Part shown: positions 1 through 12,203 of the stretch, in pieces
Numbering within the stretch: the stretch's first letter is position 1
Layout: every line of letters starts with the position of its first letter
NCBI GenBank assembly: GCA_946811695.1
Contig: OX328127.1
Coordinates: 50,658,274 to 50,722,273, forward strand
Direction: 5' to 3'
Source of the DNA: Gonocerus acuteangulatus
Taxonomy: Eukaryota; Arthropoda; Insecta; Hemiptera; Coreidae
Length of the DNA stretch: 64,000 nt
The notes under the pieces: model-generated
Seen by the model: the letters and a program-made list of their open reading frames with translations, nothing else
What the model was told of the DNA's origin: nothing
Databases searched by the model: none
Made by a program: the position numbers and the translations under genes

Positions 1-56
1 GGCCACGGTCACCAAAAAGTTATTGTGCTCTTCCTACATCACCTAAACATTTATTG

Positions 57-145
57 CTGATGAAAGCTGCCAAAGAGCATGCCAAAACCTTGACATGACG
101 TTTTCTCATGGCTGAATCCCAACCATTCCTTGACTTTTGATTTCA
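57..145 (+). repeat. Decayed Penelope-type terminal repeat end
   Basis: The stretch resembles the outer ends of the PLE terminal repeats elsewhere in the window: a CTGATGA box, an imperfect hairpin, then a close match to the GGCTGAATCCCAACCATTCC terminus seen near 28690 and 46915. The hairpin is degenerate and the GAAAC box has decayed to AAAACC. Only one arm is visible, so it could be half of an inverted pair whose other arm lies outside the window. Confidence 0.35.
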
Positions 146-414
146 GAATTTGTACTTGTCTTCGAGGAATTTCTGTGTGAAAAGTTCCACAACATTAATA
201 ATAGTTCGACTTTCAGTAAGGAAAACATTTCGATCTCTAATCTAAATGTTGGTTTACTAATATTTTAGTTCGACTTACAAGCCTTTATTGGGAATATAAG
301 TCACGTCTTGTTGTATTACTGCAGTCTTTTGGAGTGGTAAAGTAGCCTGCAATAATGAAGAGGTGTTTAATGTTCTTAAACTATCCATACAGGTAATTTC
401 TGAGCAGTAAAAAT

Positions 415-417
<3 letters not shown>

Positions 418-463
<46 letters not shown>
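418..463 (-). repeat. Long poly(T), probable retroposon poly(A) tail
   Basis: A poly(T) run of about 45 bases is followed by AAAGGCGCGTATGCC. A related junction, poly(T) then AAAGGCGCTTAGCGTC, recurs at about 12346-12390. Two similar junctions suggest a short minus-strand retroposon family ending in GCGCCTTT plus poly(A). The body of the element is not defined. Confidence 0.35.
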
Positions 464-467
<4 letters not shown>

Positions 468-592
468 GCGCGTATGCCTAATAAAGTCGAAATACGGAAA
501 ATACACAAACAAAATGAATTAGAAACCTAATAATAACCTAGGCGGAGGAAAGCTGAATGAAAAGCATTGAAGCCCCTTATAAATAATAAAAA

Positions 593-1586
593 GGTCCGAC
601 TTGCAGGAACTGCATCATCTTAGCGCGGTTCCGTTCTTATCCCTAGTTTAATTTGGAAAGATTAAAATAGAAGCAGTTATTATTTTGGTTCCACCAGTCT
701 TGAAAGATCCTGATTTATGATCTTACCTGGAAGGGTCGGCCAACACTAGAAAGGTTCCCGCTAGTTACCAGGTCTTGGAATCTTGGAAATCTGTATTTCT
801 ATCAATAAATTGTTATTGTTAGTTTACTTAACCTGTTCTATTGTCAAATACATTATCCAACTATAAGCAATCAAAAAATAAGACGGAATAAAACAGACAA
901 AAAAAAACCGTTCGAATAAACGAAATCAATTACTTTAAAGTTTTAAGCACTTATTTCTCCGATTGACATCGCCTAATTAAAACTTTCGTCAGAGCCTTTT
1001 TTGTAGAGCATTTAGTAAGCTTTCGAATGGTAACTTTCCGCTTCCCAAGATTGTTGGTTTTCGCGATATTAACGAAAGTATACAAAGTTATCAAAACTTT
1101 TCATGTCTGTTAATAAAATATTTTATTCTAACCCTTCCTTAACTCCAAACGTAACCAAAATTTCAACATAATAGTCATGGTGCTAATGACCTCGGTAGTA
1201 GATGCACCAAAACATATAAAAAAATAATAGTTTTGATGCAATTCGAACATGCAGAAAATGTTTCAGCTGAATCCCATGATTTTAAGTACCCATACCAAAA
1301 ACGTTATTCAGCAACTATTTTTCCAATTTTCTCGAAAATGGTTAAAGCTATCGCCTTAAAAATGGTTTCATTCGTTCTCCTAGGCTAAGGAGCCAATAAA
1401 AAGAGTACTTGCAAGCATATGAAGTAAGCGGAACGATTTTTTTCGCGCGACATTCGCTCCAAAAACCATGTTCCGGTGGGCGGATTCTGCTGGTTAACGA
1501 ATTTGACCTTTCAAATTAGACTAACGATTTTTGTACCAAATTTCATCAAAATCGGACCATTAGGGGGGCCGAAAATGAGCGAACAG

Positions 1587-1670
<84 letters not shown>

Positions 1671-1814
1671 ATATACAAATTTGAACCACCGTCATTTTCG
1701 GTCTCTAGGCGTTCTGAAAAGCAAAATTTTCTAGTCGGCACTTCCGGATTGTTTCATGAGATCAACCTTATAAGCGGGGTTCCTCCCTATGAAGGGAGGG
1801 AGGAACCGCGCTAA
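593..1814 (+). mobile_element. Helentron/INE-like non-autonomous element, family H1 (copy a)
   Basis: The 5' end has GGTCCGACTTGCAGGAACTG followed by CTTAGCGCGGTTCC. The 3' end is a strong hairpin (GGTTCCTCCC / GGGAGGGAGGAACC) ending GCGCTAAAA. The 5' box and the 3' end are inverted copies of each other (GCGCGGTTCC / GGAACCGCGC), giving short subterminal inverted repeats. An (AC)n(TA)n tract of about 80 bp lies inside at about 1589-1665. Subterminal inverted repeats, a central microsatellite and a 3' hairpin are the known architecture of DINE-1/INE-1-type Helentron derivatives. A second copy (51614-52435) matches from about 909 to the 3' hairpin. No coding capacity is visible; open frames over the TA tract are artefacts. 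Confidence 0.55.
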
Positions 1815-2267
1815 AATAAAAAAAAATTAAGAAAATCGAATAACAAGATTAATACAGGTTTCTCTCCTTCCCATAAATATAAATAATCTAAGTTAATGCA
1901 TAATCTTACTAAGGTTACTGTGTAGCCTTAAGTGGAGCGTGATTTTATTAGTTCTTAAGGCAGATAACAACATGTAATGATCAGAGGGCCCAATTCCTTG
2001 GACAAGTAAAGTAATTGGCCTAGAGATTTATGATGAACTGTTCGTAAAAAGTGGCATCGCATTTCATCTAAATACTTTAGGGGTATTCAAATCCTAAATT
2101 TCGATTAACTACTCCGACCCTAGAAAATTAATTCTTCTAAAGTTAAGGGCTTGAAATCCTCAGAATGGGCCATTTTTCCGTTACGGCAACCATGTTTTCG
2201 GTTATTTGGATAGAAAATGGCCAGAGGAGCCACGGGTTGGATAATACGTAGAATAATAAATTTATAA

Positions 2268-2465
2268 GCCAACAGCCATAAGCGCTAGAATGCACCGGTT
2301 TCAGTTGATCACCGAAGTTAAGCAACTTCGGGAGTCGCCAGTACCTGAATGGGTGACCGACCAAGTGCTGTTGGCATTATACGTAAATGGGAGCCAACAT
2401 GTAGATAGCCCGGCGTTAATAGCCTAATTGTTGATACGCCGTTAAACACACAAAAAATAAATAAA
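2268..2465 (+). repeat. 5S rRNA-derived SINE (or 5S pseudogene with tail)
   Basis: Positions 2268-2375 read as a diverged 5S rRNA of about 108 nt. GCCAAC at the start pairs with GTTGGC at the end. The internal control region is clear: GATCACCGAAGTTAAGCAAC and CAGTACCTGAATGGGTGACC. About 80 bp of unrelated body follows, ending in an A-rich tail (about 2448-2465). A 5S-like head, a body and an A-rich tail are the pattern of 5S-derived (SINE3-type) retroposons. A dispersed 5S pseudogene is the alternative. Confidence 0.6.
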
Positions 2466-2510
2466 TTTATAAAGGATAAGTCTAAAAGGATGTTGGTTTG
2501 CTGATTTTAG

Positions 2511-2628
2511 GAGGAATCTAAAGAATGCTATATCCCAGTTGTTCAAGAAACGGAACATTACTTAAAACGAAGGAGAATCAATGACTTCATGCAATTTATG
2601 ATGAACCACTTGCTGGCAAATGAGCCTG
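2511..2628 (+). CDS. EFCAB10: EFCAB10-like gene, internal exon A (RIIa-type docking helix)
   Basis: The exon is bounded by TTTTAG| and |GTAAGT. It encodes 39 codons plus one base, beginning in phase 0 with Glu-Glu-Ser-Lys. The stretch HYLKRRRINDFMQFMMNHLL followed by ANEP matches the YL-x2-H/R-x-I...L pattern of the RIIa (dimerisation/docking-like) segment at the N-terminus of EFCAB10-type proteins. It ends in phase 1; the split codon becomes Asp on joining to the exon at 20844, giving the NEPDDPVEFL junction expected for this family. No in-frame ATG exists before an upstream stop, so at least one more 5' exon is needed and was not identified. EFCAB10-type proteins are associated with cilia or flagella; the role here is inferred only from family resemblance. 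Confidence 0.72.
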
Positions 2629-3243
2629 GTAAGTGACTATAGAATTAATCCTTGAACACCAAACTAAGTTAACTAAGGTTAATCAGGTTAATAAAGTTTA
2701 CCAACTAAGTGCATGTAAAGTACCTTTACATGCACTGAAATACCTTTAGTCCAAACGTTCCTTTGAGTTAGTATCAACGAAAAACTCCTTTATTATGGAG
2801 ATTTTTTTATTAGAATATCTCAGTAACGATCTAAATCAAATAGTATTCTTAAAAAATCAGTTCTCTAGAAAATGCCGTCTTCGAACTGTGTCCAAGGATA
2901 CTGTAATTACTCTGTATACAGAACGAATGTTTTGAGCAACCTCAACGGGCTTCTTCTAAACTTTATCATAATATTGCGAAAATATTCGTTTTGGTCTGTC
3001 ATCTTTACAATAACACAGCACAAAATATACAGGTTGAAATTAAATCACTTCGATTACATTTGTAAAAGGAATCTTTATTATATTGAATGGAAACTACCAT
3101 TCTGGAAGTATTAAATTAAAGAACCGAGTCCAACTCTTCTTTAGGGAGTAAAACTGCAGTACTTTACGGACAACCTAAGAACTTAATTAAATATTTTATA
3201 ATGAGCTGTAGATGGTTAGCCTTCGAAGTAATAGGCAGTCAGA

Positions 3244-3573
3244 AAATTCAGCTAGGAAAACATCAATTCGAGATATGTAAAAATCTGTATTAAGGATGTT
3301 TCGGCTACACTTTGGTAGCCTTCGTCAGTCTGATTAAAATCACAAATGCAGAATTAATAAACAGAATAATTAAAACAATATAGAAATATGATTTTTATTT
3401 GTGGATGTCCCATATTTCTTTATTGATTTAATTTTTTTGTTTATTAATTCTGTATTTGTGTTTTGTCCTTTAGCTGACGCAGGCTACCAAAGATTAGCCA
3501 AATAGCCGAAACGTACTTTTTACAAAAACTCGTATTGATGTTTTCCTAGCCGAATCCTAACAATTCCCTGACT
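3244..3573. repeat. Head-to-head pair of Penelope-type terminal repeats
   Basis: The 330-bp stretch is a large imperfect inverted repeat. The left arm starts with CTAGGAAAACATCAATTCGA and the right arm ends with its diverged complement near 3555. Each arm holds the PLE hairpin: on the minus strand at 3298-3328 (CTGACGA, stem GGCTAC/GTAGCC, GAAAC) and a decayed plus-strand copy at 3474-3512 (CTGACGC ... GAAAC). No reverse transcriptase remains between the arms. It resembles the mini-PLE at 28279-28703 but is older. Confidence 0.5.
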
Positions 3574-5050
3574 GCTTGTGTATTTTTTAGTTAATGGACT
3601 ATAGATGATTTAGGAAAAATTGATAACAGGAGCTTCAGAATTGATTAAGGAGTTTTGACCAGCTAGACATGTTTGAAAGTAAAATCAGAAGTAACTTACC
3701 ATAGTAATTGTATGTTGTTGCAATTAGTTACTATGTATATTAAAATAAAACCATGATTGGTATAAACTGCAGACAACGTAGGTGAAGATTGTCTGTTCTT
3801 GACAGAGAATTGATATGAGGAGCTCATGTTATAGGTGAGGGAGTTCTGACCATCTAGAACATGTATGTAGTTGTGAGATTAAAAATAAACATGAAACCAA
3901 GAGCACGGGTTAATTGGAGATAGCCATCGGCTCGTTATACTACACCCACTTCTAATTCTTATTTATTATACTCACCATATTCAGATCTGGATCGGAATCA
4001 TTGGCTCTCTTGATGGGCCGGAGATTGCTCCGCTCTTATCAGAAATGAGATTTTCAGGCGTGCTCTAGACAGTATCTTAGATTGCAATCAATTTTCGAAC
4101 GGTGTTATGCTTAACAAGCAATAAATAACAGTGAACGCCAACTCTAATGAGGCCTTTAGGTTAACAAATCATAAAAGTCTTGCCCTAAGCTGAAATCAAT
4201 TGATTCTGGATTTGACCTCCATTACGAGTCCAAGTGTCAATATAATTTAACAATTTCTGTTAAATAGATGACAATGGATTTATGACAAATGTGACTGTCA
4301 ATGAATTTATGGTGATTGCGAAATAATATTGCTATTCAAGTTGTACCTTTGAAACAAATTTTAATTACTCCTACCTAGGATAAACGTAAAAAAATCCCGA
4401 CTAGCAATAATAGCGCGTTTCCACTTAATCCTTATTCCTGGTGATATTTGGAAAACAAAGGGAATTTTTCATATCTTGTCCAACTTTGTGCATGCCTGCT
4501 ATTTCAAAAACATTCATAACACCATCCAACTCCATATATAGCTTTCATATGATAAATGAGGAATTCCACTCATTAGAAATGCGAGTTATAATAAGAGCTT
4601 TAAATCAGGTCGAATTTCACATAAATAGATCTCATTTTACATGGTTTTAAGTATATAGTCGGTATATATAATTGTACATCGATAGATGATAAGGCACATG
4701 ACTAATGACAGGATTTTACATACATAGGTGATAGAGCTTTGAATCTGATTTAGTTCTACACAGGATCATACATGATTTTAAATCATATATACAATTATAA
4801 CTTGTATAATTTACGTATTTGCAATGTTAAAAGTTAAATGAACCACATGAAAAAAAAAAAATAAAGAAACAAGCAAAACTTTCGAGTTGAATCCCTGATT
4901 TAAATTCGACCCTAATGCCAACAATTTTTCATTCTCGTAAGGAAACTTGATCTTTAACTTACAATAATAGAAACAAAATACGTCAAGTCGTGCGTAGTTT
5001 GTACTTGTAATGCGAACGAAGCACCGTTGTCATTGCTCATGTACGCCAAC

Positions 5051-5120
<70 letters not shown>

Positions 5121-5229
5121 AAAAGGAAGGAACTTGCTTATTATTGAGTTCAAAATTAGCCAGTTGAATAAGTAAATTTGGCATGAATCGAGAAGAAATA
5201 TAAAATGTCTTGCTACCTTTATTCATACC
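3574..5229. other. No gene recognised; repeat debris
   Basis: This is AT-rich intronic DNA. A short piece at about 4396-4450 resembles the 5' end of family H1 (AGCGCG box, then CCTTATTCCTGG). A poly(T) run of about 66 bases at 5054-5119 is probably a minus-strand retroposon tail. The open frames are short and show no conserved motif. Confidence 0.4.
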
Positions 5230-5705
5230 GGGGGTGTTTTAGGGGATATTCCTAGTTAAAAGAATTATGTGTTGTGCTCTTTGTTTTCTTAATTACGGGC
5301 TTCATTTTAAAATTGACGAACAATTCTCAAAATATCAAATCTTATATTTTATTATTATAATTTTCTTTTTTATGATTATTTTTAGAAAACTAACTGCAGT
5401 TATGAAATCAGCTTACCTATTAAATCCTAAAACATCTGAAAAATCGAACTCAACGGAAATTATGTTGGAAATGTTGAAAACTTTCGGGGGGGGGGCCATT
5501 TCCGGGGTATGGAATACTTACAATCTAGAACTTGGAATAGTTTTAGACAACTAAAACGCTATCGAACCTAAAATAAAATATTTTTTATGTACTTAGTGAT
5601 CTTGTTTAATTTATTTTAAGGGGTTTATGACACATTTTACCGATCAAGTCAAAATTTCGGGGGTGGGGGCTGCTGCCACCCCCCTTATATACGCCCATGC
5701 TAAAA
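5230..5705 (+). repeat. G/C-tract repeat family ending TATACGCCCATGC
   Basis: The stretch has poly-G blocks (about 5486-5496 and 5659-5670) and ends with a GGGGGTGGGGG/CCACCCCCC near-palindrome followed by TTATATACGCCCATGC. A related copy lies inverted at about 54770-55004 and continues at 56919 after a Helitron insertion. A short relative is at about 31240-31350. It is non-coding and its class is unknown. Confidence 0.45.
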
Positions 5706-6417
5706 AGGGAATGAAAAAAATGAGTAGATTATTAGTATTAAGCTAACCCTTTAGTTAATGTAGATGTTAACGAATTTTTATAATAAGCGGAATATTAAAA
5801 AATAAATCGTTACTAAATAGACTGGACGTGGCCCTACTAGTCGAAGTTTCTCCTGCCCAAGTTGAGTCTGTAAGTTCTTATATTTAAAACATGTTTCCCT
5901 TTAGAATCTCCAAAAGGATTTGAAATATTTATGGAAAAAATAAAATTTGTAAATCTATTTAGTGAAGTTTTTATCTTTTGATCTTTTCGCCTATAACGAA
6001 AATTCGACGAGTAAGTTTTGTTTATATGTCGAAATATGTAGATGGTTTAATTAAAAATGGCTTGTACTGGGAACTAAAACGCAACAATGCTCTTGCCTGT
6101 CGTAGTACAAAGAATTAAATTGATACTTGTGCGTTCTGCCGGAAGAACGCCTTGAATAGGCCTTTGTGCGCCTCCAATCTGCCTTATATTTGTGCGTCAC
6201 CTCTTAGGAGCGTGGGCTGGGAATGTTTTCCCACTTGGGCTACATATCAAGAAAGGCACTCGTTATCAGCTGATAACGGAAACAATATTGACCTCAATGT
6301 AGTTCTCTGTAGGACTCCTGTTCCCACGAAAACCTCTCCTTCCTTCCTTCTTAGATATTTCCTTACTTATAACCTGCCAACATTTGATAAGGCCTACAAA
6401 TAAGAAAAACAAATATA

Positions 6418-8122
6418 CAGGGTGATTCAGGTCTAAGTAGCCAAACTCTGGGAGGTGATTGTAGAAATAATTTCCAACAAAAAAGTTCATGTCAAGTATG
6501 GTCCGATTCCGAAAGGAAAAGGAGCTATGTCCAATTTTCTGTTTTTTTTTTAACGTAGTCATGTTTTTTAATGAATAAGAAAGGATTTATCAAAAACTAT
6601 TCAAGATAATTAAATTCTAATTATGCCATCATAAAATAGACAAAATTTCCTTAAAAGAAACAGTAATTTATTTCACTAAAATTATTATTAAAAGATACTT
6701 TCTGGGCGTCTAATAACGCACTTCTGTTTTTATCAATGAATCAGAGTTTTTTCGCGATTTTTTTCCTCAGCCCCCTAACGGACTACAGATTCAATACTTA
6801 CACGAAAACTTCTACATTTTGCTTGGAAACGTTTTTCATTTGGGAGATCTGTTACATTTTTTATTTAACAAATTTTCATTGATTTATCTTTTACATGATG
6901 TTGTTGGCACTAAAATATTTGCTAATATATTTTAAAATTTGCTAAATTTGCAATTGGACCTTAATGAATTTGGGCAGTGGATCAATCCATTGTCTAACAG
7001 CGCCGCTGCTGTTTGCAGGACAGCAATCCATCTGGAACCATGAATCTATGTGCTAGCGGAACGTCTTCGAATGCAATAGGTCGGTCGTATTTAAATCGTG
7101 TGGAGGATTAAAAATATGTTGAATCAATCCTGTCAGGAATCAGGATTGGCAGAAGAAGATATTCGTCCTGAATTCTGCATCTTGGAACTGATACTGATTG
7201 TGTGATCTTCACAGTGCATAAGGATTAACATGAGACCAAGTATGCTAATTGGGGTTGTTAAATATTCCATTCTGTGTGAATGTGGCCTTGGATGTCCACA
7301 AAATGCGGCCGAACTAAAGATTAATATTTTTCCTCCCGCAATGTTTTGCACAATTTTTAGTTTCATTTCAAATTTTATTGGAAAAAATTTCAAATTATCA
7401 GTAAATTTTGGGTTACAATGGTTCAACTACCCTGAAATGTTTTTGAATTCTTCCCTCAACATTTCTAGCCAAAACTGGGTGCCAAACACATCATGTAAAA
7501 CATAAATCAATGAAAAATTGAAAAACATGAAATGTAACAGATCTCTCAAATGAAAAACTTTTCCAATCGTTTCATTCAGTTATGTTTATTGCTTACGAAA
7601 TGGACAATGGATACCCACAGTTTGACCATTAAAAAATGAATAATTTTTAATTTCTTCTCACAAGGTATTTGAAAGTAACAAAACTACATTCCACATTTTT
7701 TTGACAAAATGGAGCCAATCGTTCAATTTATTCCCTAATAAACCTCCACTTCATTTTCATAGATTTAATGCTTACTAAATGAAGAAGTTTTCCTGTAAGT
7801 ATTGAATCTTTAGTCCGTTAGGAGGCTGAGGAAAAAAATCGCGGAAGTACTCTGATTCATTGATAAAAACAGAAGTGCGTTATTGGACGTCCAGAAAGTA
7901 TCTTTTAATAATGGTTTTAGTGAATTAAATTAATGTATTTTTAAAGGACATTTTGTCTTTTTTCTGATGGCATAATTAGAATTTAATTATTTTGAATATT
8001 TTTTGAGAAAACCTTTCTTATTCATTAAAAATCATGACTACGTTAAAAAAACAGAAAATTGGGCATAGCTCCTTTTCCTTTCGGAATCGGAGCATAATTG
8101 AAATGAACTTTTTTGTTGTAAA
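6418..8122. mobile_element. Degraded DNA transposon with long terminal inverted repeats
   Basis: The left end is TA|CAGGGTGATTCAGG, a terminus typical of Tc1/mariner-like (IS630) elements with TA target duplication. About 440 bp from the left (6463-6905) returns in inverted, diverged form at 7490-8122. Examples are ACAAAAAAGTTCAT at 6470 against ATGAACTTTTTTGT at about 8104, and the CCCCCTAACGGACTACAGATTCAATACTTACACG block against its complement near 7795-7830. The outermost 45 bp of the right arm is lost, and the right arm contains an extra insertion of about 200 bp. The centre (6950-7490) has only stop-ridden reading frames; a transposase remnant is possible but not demonstrated. Confidence 0.55.
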
Positions 8123-8231
8123 GGCCTTTAAAAGCAAAACAAAAAAAAAAAAATAGGTTTAAACTTTTTTTACTTTAAAAAACGTTTATCTCATTTTTTG
8201 TTAGTTTTGGACTTATTTATTTAAATTACGA

Positions 8232-9176
8232 CTACTATATATACGTTACAATACGTTTAGAATGTAAACACTCGCTAAGAAAGGTTTTTTTGATATTCAA
8301 ATGTTTAAGTACTTTTAGGGGGGGGGGGGGGGTTGAATTATTAAGAAGTTCCTCATCGACTCATAAACAGTCTGATTTTGATACAAAACATTTGGTACAA
8401 AAATCTTTCTTCTCATTTAAAAGGTCAAGTTCATTAACCAATTGATTCCGTTTACTGGAACATGGTTTTTGGAGCGAAATTTGTGCGAAAGATTCCTTAA
8501 CATAGGAAAACGAATGAAACCATTTTTTAAGCGAGTTCTGTAGCCATTTACCAGAAAAATTGATAGAAATACTTTTCAAAACTAATTTTCTGTTTGGGTA
8601 TTCAGAAACGAAGTATATGGAAAAAAATTGTATGAATGGTGATACAAAGTTTTCGGATCTCAGTATATTTTTTAAAATATCTCGAAAATGGTTGGGAACT
8701 CTAAATTCTCTACAATAAGATTCTGTTGTAATGATCGGTGGGCAGGGCCGCCACATGGGAGGGACAGCCGGGTACAGTTGTCCCGGGCGGTGGGGCGATG
8801 TAAATCGAAGAGATAAGTGCTTAAAACTTCAAATTTGTTAGTTTTATGCTTTGCAACGTGTATTTGTCTCTGTTTACCTAACTTTTTAAGCGGTTGTTGT
8901 ATTTTTTTTCTCTCCAACGGAAACAAGCACGGTTACCTCCACATGGTGTTTCCTGGGTAACTTTAAAGTCCGTGCAATAATAAGCTCTTTCTTGACACTG
9001 GTCCGGAGCGCCCCAACGTCAAGAAACATTATGCATTAATTACTTATCAATTGATGAATAATATATAGTATGACGTGGTATAATAAAATGTACAAAATTA
9101 TGTAGTAGCGTTAATTTTGATCATATCTTATTTAACTCAACATAAAAAATACTTATCGGCACGGGTATTCAGCTAG
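8232..9176 (+). mobile_element. Decayed Helitron fragment (3' portion)
   Basis: The segments 8259-8325 and 8818-9176 match the Helitron family seen intact at 60627-61393. Shared blocks include AACACTCGCTAAGAAAGG, CAACGTGTATTTGTCTC, AACGGAAACAAGCACGGTTACC and the terminal GTATTCAGCTAG followed by T. The terminal stem-loop is broken: only half of the CCGTG...CACGG hairpin remains just before the CTAG end. Unrelated DNA separates the two segments (8330-8810), and another insertion lies at about 8992-9090. Confidence 0.6.
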
Positions 9177-9770
9177 TCAATATATATAAAAATCACGTGT
9201 CTGTCTGTTTGTTCCTTATACAAATCTACACCGTTTGTCCGATTTTGACTAAACTTGGCACACAGGTAGGTCTTGATACGGGAAATCTCCTAGGCTAGGT
9301 CAAAATAGTCAAATTTAAAAATTTGGTCAAAAGGTCAAAAGTTTTGTTCAAGAAAAATTGGCTACACTGAACCATTCAGATTATGACGGCCATTTTGAAT
9401 AATGTCTCAAATTTATTTGTTAATGTTCCTGATACTTAGAATAACTCGAACTCATTGATGTCTTTACGTCATTATATAATCATGTAATGAATTTTATTTC
9501 AACAGTCACTGTCTAACTAAGGAGTGCTGGCCTTTCGTTGATAAGAGCTATCTATTCGCAGGCTCTGGTGCTGGCCTCTGTCGGTTTTTTCAGTACTGCT
9601 GTGGTGCTGGCCTCTGTTGGCTGTCTCACGAACTACATCTAGACAGATATAAACAAATTCACACCGTTTGACCGATTTTGACGTAACTGGGTATACAGGT
9701 AGATTTTGATACGGGGAGAGTCAAAGGCAGAAAGTAGGTGTAGCATTGCACGCTGGGTAACAGCTTGTAT
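9177..9770 (+). repeat. Unclassified repeat with duplicated CACCGTTTG-CCGATTTTGAC motif
   Basis: ACACCGTTTGTCCGATTTTG at about 9229 recurs as ACACCGTTTGACCGATTTTG at about 9661, each followed by a related downstream phrase (ACAGGTAG, then TTGATACGGG). A shorter duplicated phrase, GTGCTGGCCTCTGT, occurs at about 9569 and 9603. It is non-coding. The pattern suggests two copies or two halves of a dispersed repeat. Confidence 0.4.
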
Positions 9771-9836
9771 ACAATAAAATGGTATAAAGGAGTTTTTTTT
9801 TACAGTGTTTTACCTTCACTAAAATAAGAGGAATAC

Positions 9837-9915
<79 letters not shown>

Positions 9916-9924
9916 GAGAGAGAA
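9837..9924. repeat. Compound (TA)n(GA)n microsatellite
   Basis: About 44 bp of TA dinucleotide runs directly into about 42 bp of GA dinucleotide with one GTGA interruption. Confidence 0.95.
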
Positions 9925-12203
9925 ATAGCTAGCTCCAAAGCTCTGGTAATGATTGCAAGACCTGATATATATTCAACCACGTTTCCTTGATTCAGTGGAT
10001 ATTTGCATACTTGTTACTTGTCAACATCAGATACAGTCCATTCCTTATAAGATTATGCAACTAAACCACTTTTACTTCTTTGCTATTTCCCCATCTAATA
10101 CATCTTTATACAGGGTAAAAATAATCCAAAATTCTTTTAAATCAACAGTTTTGGGCTCCATCCTGAATTGTCCAAGTCTAATGTCCCTCTGTAATTTTGA
10201 GATGTCACACGACTTATGAACATCACACGAAGATGAATAAAAACAAACAGATCACTACTCCTCCTGTTCCGGAGGCGTAAGACACTGACTGTTCCTGTTT
10301 GAAGATGTAAGGGGTGTCCAAGTGCAGCTCAAGTGGTTATCTGCTTGGTAGAGATAAGTGATATTTCCTAAGGGAAGTGAGCCAGCTCCGTATTCCCACG
10401 GAGTCCAGCACATGGGCCACATATGACGGCCGACACCTTCGCGTCCTTCGCGACCCGTGGGACTACCGCGTCAATGTCTCCCTAAAATAGCAACACGAGA
10501 AACATATGGGAAATCGTTTTCGCGCATTTCCCCGTCCCCAAGTTAGGTATTAAACCATCTCGAGAGATCGAAGGTCGGCTCCATATATCGTCAATCACGG
10601 CTCTCGGAGAACAAAGAAGTCATTATTCCAGGAACAGCCACTCATTCTTATAAACTAAAAAACATAATAGAGGAGGTATGGCACCAGAAATTTTAGTCAA
10701 TTGGTTATTGAATTTGATGTGTTTCAAGCTTCTTTATCAAAAATGTGGACGTTAACTTAAAAATCGCCTTTTCATATACAAATATATTTATTTATGTGTC
10801 TGTTCATCTGTAGACTTCCAAATACACTTGTTAAAGTTTTTTTAACGTGAAGCTTAAATGGAATAAAACTTTCAAGGTGCTTTCTTTAACCGTTCTAGAG
10901 AGAAGTGGACGAAACCACAATTTTGATGTCTGGTACTCTAAAACGACCGAGTTGACACTTTTTTTCGGACATATTCTATTGATACAAACTAAGATTTTGT
11001 TGAACTAATTTTTTTTTTATTTTTAAAGTAGATTAAAAAAACTATTTTATTAACAGACATGAGCAATCTTGCATGGCAGTATTCCTGTATTTGTTTTAAT
11101 GTTTCGATGTGGGGATATTAATGGTATAAGGTCGGTAATCATTCCAAATCACAACGAATGGTTTTTGATCTCCTAAAAAAATTGATTCTCTTGTAATTTT
11201 TCGATGCCGATCTCACTTAGAGAAATAAGCGTTTAAAATTTCACAAGTGTAGGTTTCGTTTCTGTTTGCTTATCTGTTCGTTCCTTTTTTGTATTTTTTT
11301 TATTAGTCCTTTTAGCAGTAAATGAAATTGTCAATAAAACTAGGGAATTAAAATATGAAATAAGTTCTTATAATTTGGTATTTCTGATGAGCTTCTCTTA
11401 AGAATGAGCAGAAGACTTGTAGAAGGGGATTGAATTTCTTCTACTTCAAGTTTGTACTTTCATTTTCCTCTGCATTATACCCATTTAAGCTTCTGTTGGT
11501 AGTTTTGTGGGAATACATATTTTTAACTTTAAAATTATTTTATCGATCTAACGTTTCCGCAAAAATATATGTTGTATAATATTTCACTCTCATTGAATCA
11601 TTGCACAGTCATTAAAACTCCTATTTTATTTTAATAAATTTAGAAGATAATTAATATTATTAACTACTCTTCAATTATGTTAATAATAGATAATGCGTTT
11701 GTTAACAAAAAGAAAATATACGTTAAAGACAACAAATATATTGCTTTAGGAGAAGAAATACTCCGACTAACAGGATGTGGGTCATTCTGGTAGCAGTAAA
11801 ACTTTGACAACAGGAGAAAGTGTAATAATTGAGGATCCGGTTTATTTCGACAACTTATTCGTATCCCATTGCCTTAAATAACCTGCTTGACAACTGCAAT
11901 ATATCTGTTTTATGAAGGAGTTTTTGAGAGCAGATGTATTTCAAGACTGTAGGCTAGATTTATCCGACGAAATCATTCTATACACTGAAGAATAAGAGCA
12001 CGCAAACTAGTGTTCGAATAGTTCGGTGAACAAGTTGTCTAATCTTATGCTTAGGCAACTACCATATTCTAAGTTTTTTGGAAATAACTTCATAATCGAA
12101 TTTAGCCTTATGCCTCCCCGTATGAGCTTTTCTAGGGCGCAATATCCAAGCTTTTGTTGTAGAGTAGTTATTAGCAATAACATCAAGTGATGTAGACCAG
12201 TTT
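9925..12203. other. Intronic DNA, no feature recognised
   Basis: No coding region, RNA gene or match to the repeats defined here was seen. The local block 10260-10640 is more GC-rich (around CTCCTGTTCCGGAGGCG and CCTTCGCGTCCTTCGCGACCCG). It may be a decayed insertion, but no family could be assigned. Confidence 0.4.

Noticed and set aside
275..508. Open frame with a long poly-Lys run, and a similar one at 4954-5226
   Set aside because: Both are translations of poly(T)/poly(A) retroposon tails on the minus strand; there is no conserved sequence on either side.
1476..1814. Frames rich in Tyr-Ile repeats here and at 26086, 49784, 52062 and 52863
   Set aside because: They translate (TA)n microsatellites inside Helentron-like elements and have no protein signature.
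2268..2375. Functional 5S rRNA gene
   Set aside because: It is shorter than a normal 5S, has several changes in paired regions, lacks a T-run terminator and is followed by a SINE-like body and A-rich tail.
5267..5554. Possible small membrane protein
   Set aside because: The hydrophobic stretch is low complexity, the frame lies in a repeat present elsewhere in inverted form, and no splice or motif support exists.
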